Of a stretch of 64,000 bases of DNA, positions 44,550 through 53,238 are shown in pieces. Position numbers and translations under genes: made by a program. The stretch is from NCBI GenBank assembly GCA_963696545.1, contig CAVOKQ010000008.1:124001-188000 (forward strand). The letters are read 5' to 3'. The DNA comes from RPQJ01 sp963696545. Its GTDB lineage: Bacteria > Pseudomonadota > Gammaproteobacteria > Steroidobacterales > Steroidobacteraceae. Numbering within the stretch: position 1 is the stretch's first letter; each line of letters opens with the position of its first letter. Under the pieces are notes generated by a model. The model did no database searches. It was given only the letters and a program-made list of their open reading frames with translations, and was not told the DNA's origin.

Positions 44550-45884
44550 CATCGGCGGCTTGAAGTCGGTGTCGGGCCCCGGCTACTCGGAGACCTACAC
44601 CAACGATGCCTACGGGCGGCTCAAGACGCAGGCGGTGAGCTCGGATGCGAGCTACCAGGTCGACCTCGGCTACAACGCACTCGGCACGCTCGACACGCTC
44701 ACCTACCCGACCAGCACCTCGGGCTATCGCCTGAAGCTCCAGTACGATTACACGAACGGCCTCCCGACCGCGATCAAGGACTTCAATGCACCGACCACGG
44801 TGATCTGGAGCCGCACGGCGAACGACGCCCGCGGTGATGTGATTGACGAGACGCTGGGCTCGAACCTCAAAGTCGTCACCGGCCGCGACCCGCTCACGGG
44901 TCGGATGGACTATCGGCAGGCCGGCGTGGGCGGCGGCAGCGGTGTCCAGAACCTCGCCTACCTCTACGATGTGAACGACAACTTGAGCCAGCGCGGCGAT
45001 GCCAACCAGACGGGGACCTGCAGCGTCGGCGGCGTGGGCTCCAAGCTCTGCGAGACGTTCACCTACGACAGTCTCGATCGGCTCGACACGGTGCGCCGCA
45101 ACGGCACGCTCACGCTCGACGCCAACTACGACCTGTCGGGGAACCTCACCAGCCGCTCGGACGTGGGGACGTACACGTATCACGCCACCAGGAAGCACGC
45201 GGTGACCGCGGCGGGCTCGAACAGCTTCGCCTATGACGCCAATGGCAACGTCATCACCCGCAACGGCGCGACCTTGGGCTGGGCGAGCTACGACCTGCCG
45301 ACCTCACTCGCCTCCGGCGGCAACACGGCGAGCTTCGCCTACACGCCGGAGCGCGCCCGCTGGCGGCAGATCGCGGTGACCGCCGGCGTCACCGAGACCA
45401 CGATCTACGTGGCGGGGGTCCTGGAGAAGGTCACGAAGCCCTCGGTCACGCTGTGGAAGCACTACGTGGCGAGCCCCACCGGCATGGGCGCGGTCTACGT
45501 GCGCCGCTCGGACGGGACCTCCGACACCTACTACCTCACCACCGATCAGCTCGGCAGCACGGACCGGATTCTGAAAGCGGCCACCGGCACCGTGCAGGTG
45601 GCGGAGAGCTTCGATGCGTTCGGCAAGCGCCGCGGCAGTGACTGGCAGGGGGCGCCCAGTGCGGCGGACCTGACCGCGATATCAAACTCCACGCCCGACG
45701 GGTTCACGGGCCACGAGATGCTCGATGGCGTGGGGCTCATCCACATGAACGGGCGGGTCTACGATCCGACCGTGGGGCGGTTCCTGTCAGTCGATCCGAT
45801 CGTCCGCGACATCGATGCCAGCCAGAGCTGGAATGGCTACGGGTATGTCGAAGGACGCACACTGTCGGCGACGGATCCGAGCGG
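44550..45884 (+). repeat. Rhs core block, copy 2 (1335 bp)
   Basis: Near-identical copy of 42310-43644 without indels. It starts abruptly about 15 bases after the candidate immunity gene and ends at the same TDPSG codons, where it switches to a new tip. This allows homologous recombination that would swap the tip of the full-length gene. Confidence 0.92.
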
Positions 45885-46641
45885 ATGGTCAACCGTCGAC
45901 AATCTCAAGAAGAACACCCAGCATCGCGCCGATCCGCCGCGCTCGGCCTGGGTGACCTCCGTATATGGGACGTTCCATCAAAGCTTAGGCTCGCGCATCA
46001 ATGCCGACGGTTCCGAGGAAATAGTCATCTCCGGCTACTGGAGCTTCAGCAATCCTTACAGTCTGGTCGGCCTGCGTGAGCCGTCGCTGCGCGTTGGAGA
46101 GTATCCGGCTCCGTCACGACTGGCGAACGAGGATGCCGAGAGCGCGTCAACGGCGCCGCAAAGTCCGCAAGACCCATGTGGGAGTGTAATCACCACTTAC
46201 CCCAGTCGATCCCGCGAGTTGGCGACTCCAGCCCCTGGGACAGGACAAGGCGATCCTGACTATGGCACGCGGCCCGGGGGGCATTGGGGGCTCGATTTGG
46301 CCAATCCTGCACACGCGCCCGTGGTCGCACCGGGGAATGGGGTGATTTTTCGACAGGATTTTCGCGACCCTGGATATGGCGGGCAAGTAATCATTGACCA
46401 CGGTGCTGGCGTGTACAGCATGTCCGGACACCTGGAGTCGTTTGCATCAACGAGAGGGTCTCACGTCCACGCCGGTGACTCCATTGGACGTACAGCGGTT
46501 CCCGGCGTACGTCCTGGTTCAGGAAATCTCGGACGAGGAATGTCGCCGCATGTTCATTTCGAAATCAGACTGGGCTCGCCTCTCGCTCACTCGGTGGGAG
46601 GGAATCCCATCGACCCGAAACTCTGTTTGCAAGGGAATTAG
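44560..46641 (+). CDS. Displaced Rhs C-terminal cassette with M23 (LytM) peptidase tip
   Basis: The frame encodes the Rhs core without the SpvB/VCBS head. The first 442 residues match the main protein, then a new tip begins at 45885. The tip has a linker (WSTVDNLKKNTQHRADPP, SGYWSFSNPYSLVGL) and an M23 endopeptidase domain with the zinc motifs HWGLDLAN (HxxxD) and SPHVHFEIR (HxH), plus GQVIIDHGAGVYSMSGHLES. M23 enzymes cut peptidoglycan cross-bridges. The open frame begins at a TTG inside the repeat, without signal peptide or credible ribosome site. It is probably silent until recombined onto the full-length gene. Confidence 0.85.
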   Translation: MKSVSGPGYSETYTNDAYGRLKTQAVSSDASYQVDLGYNALGTLDTLTYPTSTSGYRLKLQYDYTNGLPTAIKDFNAPTTVIWSRTANDARGDVIDETLGSNLKVVTGRDPLTGRMDYRQAGVGGGSGVQNLAYLYDVNDNLSQRGDANQTGTCSVGGVGSKLCETFTYDSLDRLDTVRRNGTLTLDANYDLSGNLTSRSDVGTYTYHATRKHAVTAAGSNSFAYDANGNVITRNGATLGWASYDLPTSLASGGNTASFAYTPERARWRQIAVTAGVTETTIYVAGVLEKVTKPSVTLWKHYVASPTGMGAVYVRRSDGTSDTYYLTTDQLGSTDRILKAATGTVQVAESFDAFGKRRGSDWQGAPSAADLTAISNSTPDGFTGHEMLDGVGLIHMNGRVYDPTVGRFLSVDPIVRDIDASQSWNGYGYVEGRTLSATDPSGWSTVDNLKKNTQHRADPPRSAWVTSVYGTFHQSLGSRINADGSEEIVISGYWSFSNPYSLVGLREPSLRVGEYPAPSRLANEDAESASTAPQSPQDPCGSVITTYPSRSRELATPAPGTGQGDPDYGTRPGGHWGLDLANPAHAPVVAPGNGVIFRQDFRDPGYGGQVIIDHGAGVYSMSGHLESFASTRGSHVHAGDSIGRTAVPGVRPGSGNLGRGMSPHVHFEIRLGSPLAHSVGGNPIDPKLCLQGN

Positions 46642-46645
46642 AGCC

Positions 46646-47119
46646 ATGCTCTTTGGGCTCGCGATACTCGCAGCGACTTTTTCATGTGGTCTCGACGCAC
46701 CGTCCTGTTTCTCCCGCATTGATGGGGAAATGAGTTCTCGACGCCTAGGAACGGCGCCCGCGAAACCCTTCGGTGAGTTGGTCGAAGATGGAGAAGGGCA
46801 ATGCGAACGGCTTCCCTTCTCAACTTGTTCCTACAGAGAGGGCGCATACATATTTTATTTCCGAGAGGGAAGACTCGTTTCAAAGCAGTTTGTATTTTCG
46901 CGCTCAACGCCAAATGGGCCGTTCGGACTCAACAGACGGCATAGTGCGACTGACGTTGTCACGAAGCTAAGTCCGTATGTCGGGGGAAAGAATGCAACCC
47001 GAATCGATGGCGCCATCTTCTATGAACTTCAGTGCCCTCCCATGAAGTGTCGACTCGACATCGAAATGAATGTGACCGGGATTGAGAGTATCCGCTTGTA
47101 CTATTCCGATGCCGTCTAG
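46646..47119 (+). CDS. Candidate periplasmic immunity protein for the M23 tip
   Basis: The 157-residue protein starts four bases after the cassette stop and has an N-terminal export-like hydrophobic stretch (MLFGLAILAATFSCG) with a Cys that could be a weak lipobox. The mature part has seven further cysteines and mixed alpha/beta character (EGAYIFYFREGRLVSKQFVF). No family recognised. A peptidoglycan peptidase acts outside the inner membrane, so an exported immunity protein is what one would expect. Base composition is visibly more AT-rich than the surrounding rhs sequence, consistent with transfer of the tip-immunity unit. Confidence 0.6.
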   Translation: MLFGLAILAATFSCGLDAPSCFSRIDGEMSSRRLGTAPAKPFGELVEDGEGQCERLPFSTCSYREGAYIFYFREGRLVSKQFVFSRSTPNGPFGLNRRHSATDVVTKLSPYVGGKNATRIDGAIFYELQCPPMKCRLDIEMNVTGIESIRLYYSDAV

Positions 47120-47198
47120 TTCATCGAGCGCTCAATGGAAAATGATGAGGCAACTCATTCGCTCACTGCGAGTGTGTCATTTCTGATGTTACCGACGA

Positions 47199-48702
47199 CG
47201 ACAGCCTCGACCGGCTCGACACGGTGCGCCGCAACGGCACGCTCACGCTCGATGCCAACTACGACCTCTCGGGCAACCTCAGCAGCCGCTCCGACGTCGG
47301 CAGCTACACGTACCACGCGACCAAGAAACACGCGGTGACCGCGGCGGGCTCGAACAGCTTTGCGTACGACGCCAACGGCAACGTCATCACCCGCATCGGC
47401 GCCACGCTCGGCTGGGCGAGTTACGACCTGCCGACCTCGCTGGCCTCGGGCGGCAACACGGCGAGCTTCGCCTACGCCGCGGACCGCTCGCGCTGGCGGC
47501 AGATCGCCGTGACCGCCGGCGTCACCGAGACCACGATCTACGTGGCCGGGATCCTGGAGAAGGTCACCAAGCCCTCCATCACGCTCTGGAAGCACTACGT
47601 GGCCGCCCCGACGGGCATGGGGGCGGTCTACGTGCGCCGCTCGGACGGGACCTCTGACACCTACTACCTGACGACCGACCATCTCGGCTGCACGGACCGG
47701 ATTCTCAAAGCCGCCACCGGCACGGTGCAGGTGGCGGAGAGCTTTGATGCGTTCGGCAAGCGCCGCGGCAGCGACTGGCAGGGCGGGCCGAGTGCGGCCG
47801 ACCTCACCGCGATCGGCAACTCGACCCCCGACGGGTTCACGGGCCACGAGATGCTCGATGGGGTCGGGCTCATCCACATGAACGGCCGGGTGTACGATCC
47901 GAGCGTGGGGCGGTTCCTGTCGGTCGATCCCGTCGTCCGCGACATCGACGCCAGCCAGAGCTGGAATGGCTACGGATATGTCGAAGGACGCACACTGTCG
48001 GCGACGGATCCAACGGGGTTGTTCCTGTCCTGGCTATTCAGCAAGGGCAACGTCAGGCCGGAGGGTGACCCGCCACCGCTGCCATCGGGCAATTTCAGCT
48101 ACCGGACGACGCACGAATTCTGGGTCACCGAATTCGTATTCAATCGCACGATTGGCGATTTCGCGACGATGTGGGGCGGGCGGGAAAATTCGCTGCAGGT
48201 CTCGAGATCGGCAAGCGAGAATGCCGGCGAGTCGGCGCAGTCGCTGCCGCAATCGCAGCAGCCTTCGCAGCAGTGCTTTAAGCCAGCTAAACCTCAGGAT
48301 GGCGGCGACATCATCGCGGACGCCATCGTTGGATTTGGCGATGCGTTCCTGATCCCGATTCTTGTTCGGAACCTGTTCGAAATCAGCGGTGAATTCGACT
48401 ACGACTCGCCCGCATATGTGGGCGGGATGATTACCGGAACGCTCTGGGGAAGTGCCACAATTGCCTTGCGCGGCGGGGCGGCGCTGGGCGGCACCAAGTT
48501 GGGTCACGCGCTGAATCACAATCCAACCATACGGCTCGGTCCGGGGCGCATGCCTGCGGCCGGTCCCGGGCTGCCATCTGGAACCGGTGTACCGAGAATC
48601 TCTGTTGGGTCGCGGCCCGGTGGTCCCCACGGAGATCTTCGATCTCGCGTTCCCCACCTGCCTCCAGTGGGTGCACTCGCGGAGGGCGGCAATGGATGCT
48701 AA
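47199..48702 (+). CDS. Displaced Rhs C-terminal cassette with unknown short toxin tip
   Basis: Homology to the rhs core begins near 47199 (CGACAGCCTCGACCGG) and runs to 48011. It is clearly more diverged than copy 2. The open frame could start at a GTG at 47224. After TDPTG a new tip of about 230 residues begins. It has a pre-toxin-like helical region (GFGDAFLIPILVRNLFEISG, YVGGMITGTLWGSATIAL) and a short C-terminal domain (HALNHNPTIRLGPGRMP, RSRVPHLPPVG). That layout is common in polymorphic toxins, but the activity is unknown. The next gene overlaps its end by 11 bases. Confidence 0.75.
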
Positions 48703-48979
48703 CGATCACCTCCAGGAGTTGATGCGGTTGCCCTTTTCCGAGATTAGGGAACTGCCTGAGAGCAGCTCCCTGGACGTTGTCGATGAAGAAGGGAAGGAGT
48801 GCCAACTCGTCACTTGGCGAGAGCGACTCGGGACTGAATGCTGTCGAGTTGTGGTGTCGCAGCACAGGATGTGCGGTCTCGGCGTTAGCTCTTTAAGGAG
48901 CGCACTCGGGTTCACGATCAGTTCCACCGGGAGAATCGAAATGTTGGACCCTGCGGAAGCGGAGCGGTTGTTCTTGTAG
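48692..48979 (+). CDS. Candidate immunity protein for the third Rhs tip
   Basis: The 95-residue soluble acidic protein (HLQELMRLPFSEIRELPE, LDVVDEEGKECQLVTWRERL) starts inside the end of the preceding cassette with an 11-base overlap. That arrangement is typical of toxin and immunity genes. It has no membrane segment or signal peptide, implying that the matching toxin acts in the cytoplasm. No family recognised. Confidence 0.6.
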   Translation: MDANDHLQELMRLPFSEIRELPESSSLDVVDEEGKECQLVTWRERLGTECCRVVVSQHRMCGLGVSSLRSALGFTISSTGRIEMLDPAEAERLFL

Positions 48980-49032
48980 GGCCGTCCGGGAGGCGACGCG
49001 GGATATCCACGGCGCTACTCTACCGGCTCACC

Positions 49033-49700
49033 GATCACGAGATGCTCGATGCCGTCGGGCTCATCTACATGACAAGAAATGGTCGGACCCATTTCTTGAA
49101 GCGCCGCAGGCGGGCCCGCAGGGCGAGGGCCAGGACAGGCCCGAGTAGCGGGCGCGTGTACGATCCGACCGTGGGGAGGTTCCTCGGCGTCGATCCGATC
49201 GTGCGGGACGCCACAGCCAGTCAGAGCTGGAATGGCTATGGCTACGTCGAGGGACGGGTGCTGTCGGCGACGGATCCGACAGGCTGGTCGACCGACAATC
49301 TCAAGAAGAACACCCAGCATCGCGCCGATCCGCCGCGCTCGGCCTGGGTGACTTCCGTTTACGGCACGTTCCATCAGAGTGGGGAGTGGGGCATCAATCC
49401 CGACACCGGCATCGGGGAACTCATCACGACCGGCTACTGGAGCTTCAGCAATCCTTACAGTCTGGTAGGACTGCATGAGCCGTCGCTGCGCGTCGGGGAG
49501 TATGCGGCTCCAGCACGACTGGCGAACGAGGATGCCGGGGGGCCGCCAACGCGGCCTCAAGGTGAGCAGCCTGCCGATACGAACCCATGCAATTTTTCCG
49601 GAATGTTTGCCGCCGGCAAGACGTACCCAATCACAAGTCGATTCGGCTCAAGGGTGCATCCAATTACTGGGGAAACCAAATTCCATGAATCGCCCCGAGA
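49033..49700 (+). pseudogene. Degraded Rhs cassette with truncated M23 tip and a 75-base insertion
   Basis: Core homology restarts at the HEMLDAVGLIYM codons and continues GRVYDPTVGRFLGVDPIVRD after an in-frame insertion of about 25 codons (49072-49146). The tip begins WSTDNLKKNTQHRADPP, like that of the second cassette. It then enters a different M23 domain (YPITSRFGSRVHPITG, ETKFH) and loses it right after the first zinc-ligand His. Sequence downstream is unrelated and runs into the convergent TIR gene. No immunity gene follows. I take this as a decayed cassette. Confidence 0.75.
49073..49098. repeat. Hairpin inside the inserted segment of the fourth Rhs cassette
   Basis: CAAGAAATGG (49073-49082) and CCATTTCTTG (49089-49098) form a perfect 10-bp stem with loop TCGGAC. 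The GGTCGGACCCATTTC core resembles palindromes often seen with REP-type elements and their transposases. It marks the 5' side of a 75-base in-frame insertion. Confidence 0.6.
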
Positions 49701-49752
49701 TTTCCAGAGACCGCGAAGATTGAGTGGAGTCAGCACCAGTCCGACGCGGCGA

Positions 49753-51531
49753 TCAAGCAATGGCCTCGCTGTCGGCAATCCGTGTCTCTGCGGCCTTGAC
49801 CATGGCCGTGAAGCGGGGATCGCCGCGGAGGCTGTCCATGTCGGGGTCCGCCTTCGCGTGATTCAGCAGGCCGACGCCGATCTTCTCGAATAACGGGCCG
49901 AGCAGCGCGATTGCGCCATCTGCATCATGCAACTGCGTGGCGAGCGTGCAGGCGAAGTTGTAGCGCATGTTCATGTTATCGGGGTCGATCAGCAGCGCGC
50001 GGCTCATCCAGCCCTTCGCGCTCTCGGCCTGTCCGAGCAGCGCCAGCGCATAACAGCAGAAGCCCATCGCCGCGCCGTTGCTGGGATCCTGCACCAGCGC
50101 CTTTTGCGCGCGGGCTACCGTGAGCTGCGCGGACCTGCGGGCGCCCGCATCGTCGCCGAGCGCCGTGTAGCAGGTCATCAGCATGTTGACCGAACTGACG
50201 TCCGTCTCCACCAGAGACTGCGCCTTCTCGAAGTGGCGGATCGCGTCTTCCAGCCGCTTCTGGCGGAAACGCAGGTAGGCTGCCGCGCGATTGACCTCGT
50301 AGGACTCGGCGTCGAGCGCCAGTGCAACCTCGATTTCTGCTGACGCGTCGTCGTGTCGACCGCCCTCCGAAAGGATTCGCGCCTTGATCGCATGCGCCTC
50401 GGCCAGGTTCGGGTCGAGTGCCAGGGCGCGCTCGGCGGCGACCAGTCCGTCCTCGCCCTGGCCGCCAGTCGCGAATCGAATCAACATCTGCCCGACGGCC
50501 ATAAGTGCCCAGGCATGCGCGTAGTTCGGGTCGATCTCCGTGGCACGGCGACACAGGCGAATGATCGCTTCGTTGCGACGCACGTCGAACTCGTTGCCGG
50601 TCGCGTAATGCTGTCTCGCCATCAACAGCAGGTTGTAGGCCTCGGGATCGGTCGTGCCGCGCTGCTCGATGGCCTTCTTTTCCTCAGGCAGCAGCTTCAG
50701 CTTCAGCGCCTTGACGATCGCCTGCGAGATCTCGTCCTGCAGCGCGAAGATGTCGTTCAGGTCGCGGTCGTAGCGCTCGGCCCACACGCTGTCGTTGGTC
50801 GATCCGTCCACCAGCTGCGCCGTGATGCGCACCCGGCCGCCGGCCTTGCGCACGCTGCCTTCGAGCACGTGGCTCACTTTCAGCTCGCGGGCGACCTTCG
50901 GCACGTCGACCTGCTTGCCCTTGTAGCTGAATGCACTGTTGCGCGAGGCGACGGCGAGTGCCGAGACCTTGCTCAGGTCGGTGATGACGTCCTCGCTGAT
51001 GCCGTCGCTGAAGTAGTCCTGCTCCGGGTCGCCACTCATGTTGGCGAACGGCAGCACGCAGATGCCGATGCGAGCGGCCGAGGCGGTGGAGGTTGCCGGC
51101 GCAGGGGCAGCATCCGCGGACGAGGCTTTGCCGGCGCCCTGACGGGCAATCATCGCGCCGAGTGCGCGCAGCAGTGCCTGGCACTGCGGGCTGGCCGCGT
51201 CGTCGCCCCAGCCGTCGAGTTCGGTCGTGTGGATCGCGCGCACGTCCATCGGCAGGTTCGCGCCCTCGAAGCGCACCGGCACCAGCGTGCCGCGATCGGC
51301 GGCTTCGCGTGCTTCACCGCGCACCCACCGCGACGCCACCGAGGTCGGGGTCCACACGACCACGACCGCCCGTGCAGCCTTCAACTCGGCCTCAATCTGG
51401 TCGTCGAACTGCTGGCCGGCGTCGATTTCCGGGTCCCACCACACGGACCAGCCCTTCGCCTCGATTGCGGCGACCAGCGGCGCGACTCGCACCTTGTCGC
51501 TGCGGGCATACGAAACGAAGACGTCAGCCAT
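49753..51531 (-). CDS. TIR domain protein with TolB-like and TPR regions
   Basis: The 592-residue protein has an N-terminal TIR domain (ADVFVSYARSDKVRVAPLV, WSVWWDPEIDAGQQF, VVVWTPTSVASRWVRGEA). Glu73 lies at the position of the catalytic Glu of TIR NADases (SRWVRGE). Next is a TolB-like domain seen in adenylate-cyclase-type regulators (ICVLPFANMSGDPEQDYFSD, VSHVLEGSVRKAGGRVRITA), then several TPR repeats (LDPNLAEAHAIKARILSEGG, ALDAESYEVNRAAAYLRF). I start at the ATG at 51531, where the TIR fold begins. It may be signalling or anti-phage; its position between the toxin cassettes and trp is suggestive only. Confidence 0.88.
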   Translation of the reverse strand: MADVFVSYARSDKVRVAPLVAAIEAKGWSVWWDPEIDAGQQFDDQIEAELKAARAVVVVWTPTSVASRWVRGEAREAADRGTLVPVRFEGANLPMDVRAIHTTELDGWGDDAASPQCQALLRALGAMIARQGAGKASSADAAPAPATSTASAARIGICVLPFANMSGDPEQDYFSDGISEDVITDLSKVSALAVASRNSAFSYKGKQVDVPKVARELKVSHVLEGSVRKAGGRVRITAQLVDGSTNDSVWAERYDRDLNDIFALQDEISQAIVKALKLKLLPEEKKAIEQRGTTDPEAYNLLLMARQHYATGNEFDVRRNEAIIRLCRRATEIDPNYAHAWALMAVGQMLIRFATGGQGEDGLVAAERALALDPNLAEAHAIKARILSEGGRHDDASAEIEVALALDAESYEVNRAAAYLRFRQKRLEDAIRHFEKAQSLVETDVSSVNMLMTCYTALGDDAGARRSAQLTVARAQKALVQDPSNGAAMGFCCYALALLGQAESAKGWMSRALLIDPDNMNMRYNFACTLATQLHDADGAIALLGPLFEKIGVGLLNHAKADPDMDSLRGDPRFTAMVKAAETRIADSEAIA

Positions 51532-51637
51532 GGTGCGCGGACCTCGACCCCTGGGTAACTGGAAACCGCCTGCGGTGCAGTAGCTTAACCCGGTCGCGGC
51601 GTCCGAGGGCGCGGCTGGTACGCGGGCGCTCGCTTTC

Positions 51638-51666
51638 TTGACGCTCCCCGGCCACCCGTAGATACT
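51638..51666 (+). promoter_or_regulatory. Predicted trp operon promoter
   Basis: TTGACG (51638-51643), a 17-base spacer and GATACT (51661-51666) stand just ahead of the leader peptide. A start 6-8 bases after the -10 would leave at most about four bases before the leader ATG at 51677. No trp-repressor-like operator was recognised. Confidence 0.6.
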
Positions 51667-51676
51667 GCAAAGCAAC

Positions 51677-51733
51677 ATGAATGTGCGCCCGGACACGACG
51701 CTCGATCGCCTCTGGTGGTGGCGCCACTCCTAG
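51677..51733 (+). CDS. trpL: TrpL leader peptide
   Basis: An 18-codon open frame encodes MNVRPDTTLDRLWWWRHS with three consecutive TGG codons at 51713-51721. A perfect palindrome CCACTCCTAGGAGTGG (51724-51739) covers its stop codon. Ribosome stalling at the Trp codons when charged tRNA-Trp is scarce is the textbook attenuation mechanism. No Shine-Dalgarno is visible, consistent with a nearly leaderless mRNA. Confidence 0.85.
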   Translation: MNVRPDTTLDRLWWWRHS

Positions 51734-51776
51734 GAGTGGGCCCGGCCGCGCACGTTTCGTACGCAGGAATCCAGGA

Positions 51777-51812
51777 ACCCATCTCCGCGATCAACCGGGG
51801 ATGGGTTTTTTT
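51777..51812 (+). terminator. trp attenuator terminator
   Basis: A 10-bp stem, ACCCATCTCC (51777-51786) with GGGGATGGGT (51797-51806) including one G-T pair, has a 10-base loop. It is followed by a run of seven T residues (51806-51812). It lies between trpL and trpE, as expected of the attenuator. Confidence 0.9.
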
Positions 51813-51849
51813 GTGCGTCCCCGGGTCCTCGCGACAGAGGAACCGTTAA

Positions 51850-53238
51850 GTGACGACCAGCCTGTTCGACATTGCCGCCGACCTCGACACCCCGGTGTCG
51901 GCCTATCTGAAGCTGAAGCCGTTCCGGCCGCGCTTCCTGCTGGAAAGCGTGGAGGGCGGCGAGCGGCTGGCCCGGTACTCGTTCATCGGTTTCGGTGATT
52001 GCCTCGAATACCGGCTCGACTCGTCCGGGCTGCGGATCGGGACCGAGCGGCTGCCCCGTCCGGCCGACCAGTCCGAACTGCTCGAGTCCCTGCGCCGCGC
52101 TCTCGCCGAAGCACCGCGTCCAGACGTCGCGACGCGGGGTTTCCCGCTGCTCGGCGGCCTGGTCGGCGTCGCGAGCTACGACCTCGTGCGGTATTTCGAG
52201 CGACTGCCGTCGAAGGCGCGCATCGACGACGACAGTCCCGACGCCCATTACCTGGCCCCACGCTCGCTGCTGGTGTTCGACCACCTGACGCGCCGTGCCG
52301 CGCTGTTGCACGCGGGCTCGGAGCACGAACGCCAGAGCCTGCGCCGCGAGATCATCCGGGCGCTGCGTGGCGGCTTGCCCGGCCCCGCGTGGCAGGCGAG
52401 CTTCAGCACCCCGGACGCGAGCCTCTCAGAGGCGGAATTCCTCGACGGCGTAGCAAGGACCAAGGAGTACATCGCGGCCGGCGACGTCTACCAGCTGGTG
52501 TTGTCAGTGCGCTTCTCGGGCCGCTGCGACCTCGATCCGTTCGAGGCGTATCGCGCGCTCAGGCTGCTGAATCCGTCGCCGTACATGTATTTCTGCGAGC
52601 TCGGGGATCGCACTGTCGTAGGTTCCTCGCCCGAGGCGCTGGTGAAGTTAAACGGCCGCCGCGCGCAGATGCGCCCCATCGCGGGCACGCGTCCCCGCGG
52701 GGCCGACTCCGATGAAGACGCGGCGCTCGAAACGGAACTGCTCGCCGATCCGAAAGAGAACTCCGAGCACGTGATGCTGGTGGACCTCGCGCGCAACGAC
52801 CTCGGCCGCGTGGCAACCGCGGGCTCGGTGCACGTGCAGCCCTATCGCTCGATCGAGCGCTACAGCCACGTGATGCACATCGTCAGCGGCGTGCACGGCG
52901 AGCTCGCGGCCGGCAAGGACGCGTTCGACCTGTTCGCGGCAACGTTCCCGGCCGGGACGCTGGTCGGCGCGCCTAAGGTGCGCGCGATGGAGATCATCGA
53001 GGAACTCGAGCCTGTGCGCCGCGGGTTCTATGGCGGCACGGTCGGTTACTTCGGCCACGGCGGCGACATGGACCAGGCGATCACGATCCGCACGATGGTG
53101 TTCCACGGCGACACATACAGCTTCCAGGCGGGCGCGGGCATCGTGGCCGACAGCGTGCCGATCAGCGAGTACCGCGAAGTGCTGGCGAAGAGTGCGTCGG
53201 CGCGACGGGCGATGGACCTCGCGCGGGAGGGCCTGTGA
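51850..53238 (+). CDS. trpE: TrpE, anthranilate synthase component I
   Basis: The 462-residue enzyme has the chorismate-binding domain signatures (LVLSVRFSGRCDLDPFEAYR, PIAGTRPRGADSDEDAALE, GTLVGAPKVRAMEIIEELE, GAGIVADSVP). The LLES motif at residues 30-33 forms the tryptophan feedback site. It starts at a GTG with GAGG eight bases upstream and makes anthranilate from chorismate with ammonia from TrpG. The trpG start overlaps its stop. Confidence 0.97.
   Translation: MTTSLFDIAADLDTPVSAYLKLKPFRPRFLLESVEGGERLARYSFIGFGDCLEYRLDSSGLRIGTERLPRPADQSELLESLRRALAEAPRPDVATRGFPLLGGLVGVASYDLVRYFERLPSKARIDDDSPDAHYLAPRSLLVFDHLTRRAALLHAGSEHERQSLRREIIRALRGGLPGPAWQASFSTPDASLSEAEFLDGVARTKEYIAAGDVYQLVLSVRFSGRCDLDPFEAYRALRLLNPSPYMYFCELGDRTVVGSSPEALVKLNGRRAQMRPIAGTRPRGADSDEDAALETELLADPKENSEHVMLVDLARNDLGRVATAGSVHVQPYRSIERYSHVMHIVSGVHGELAAGKDAFDLFAATFPAGTLVGAPKVRAMEIIEELEPVRRGFYGGTVGYFGHGGDMDQAITIRTMVFHGDTYSFQAGAGIVADSVPISEYREVLAKSASARRAMDLAREGL

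Noticed and set aside
38414..49700. CRISPR array or tandem short repeats in the Rhs region
   Set aside because: The repeats are long coding blocks and YD motifs; no short identical repeats with regular spacers were seen here or elsewhere in the window.
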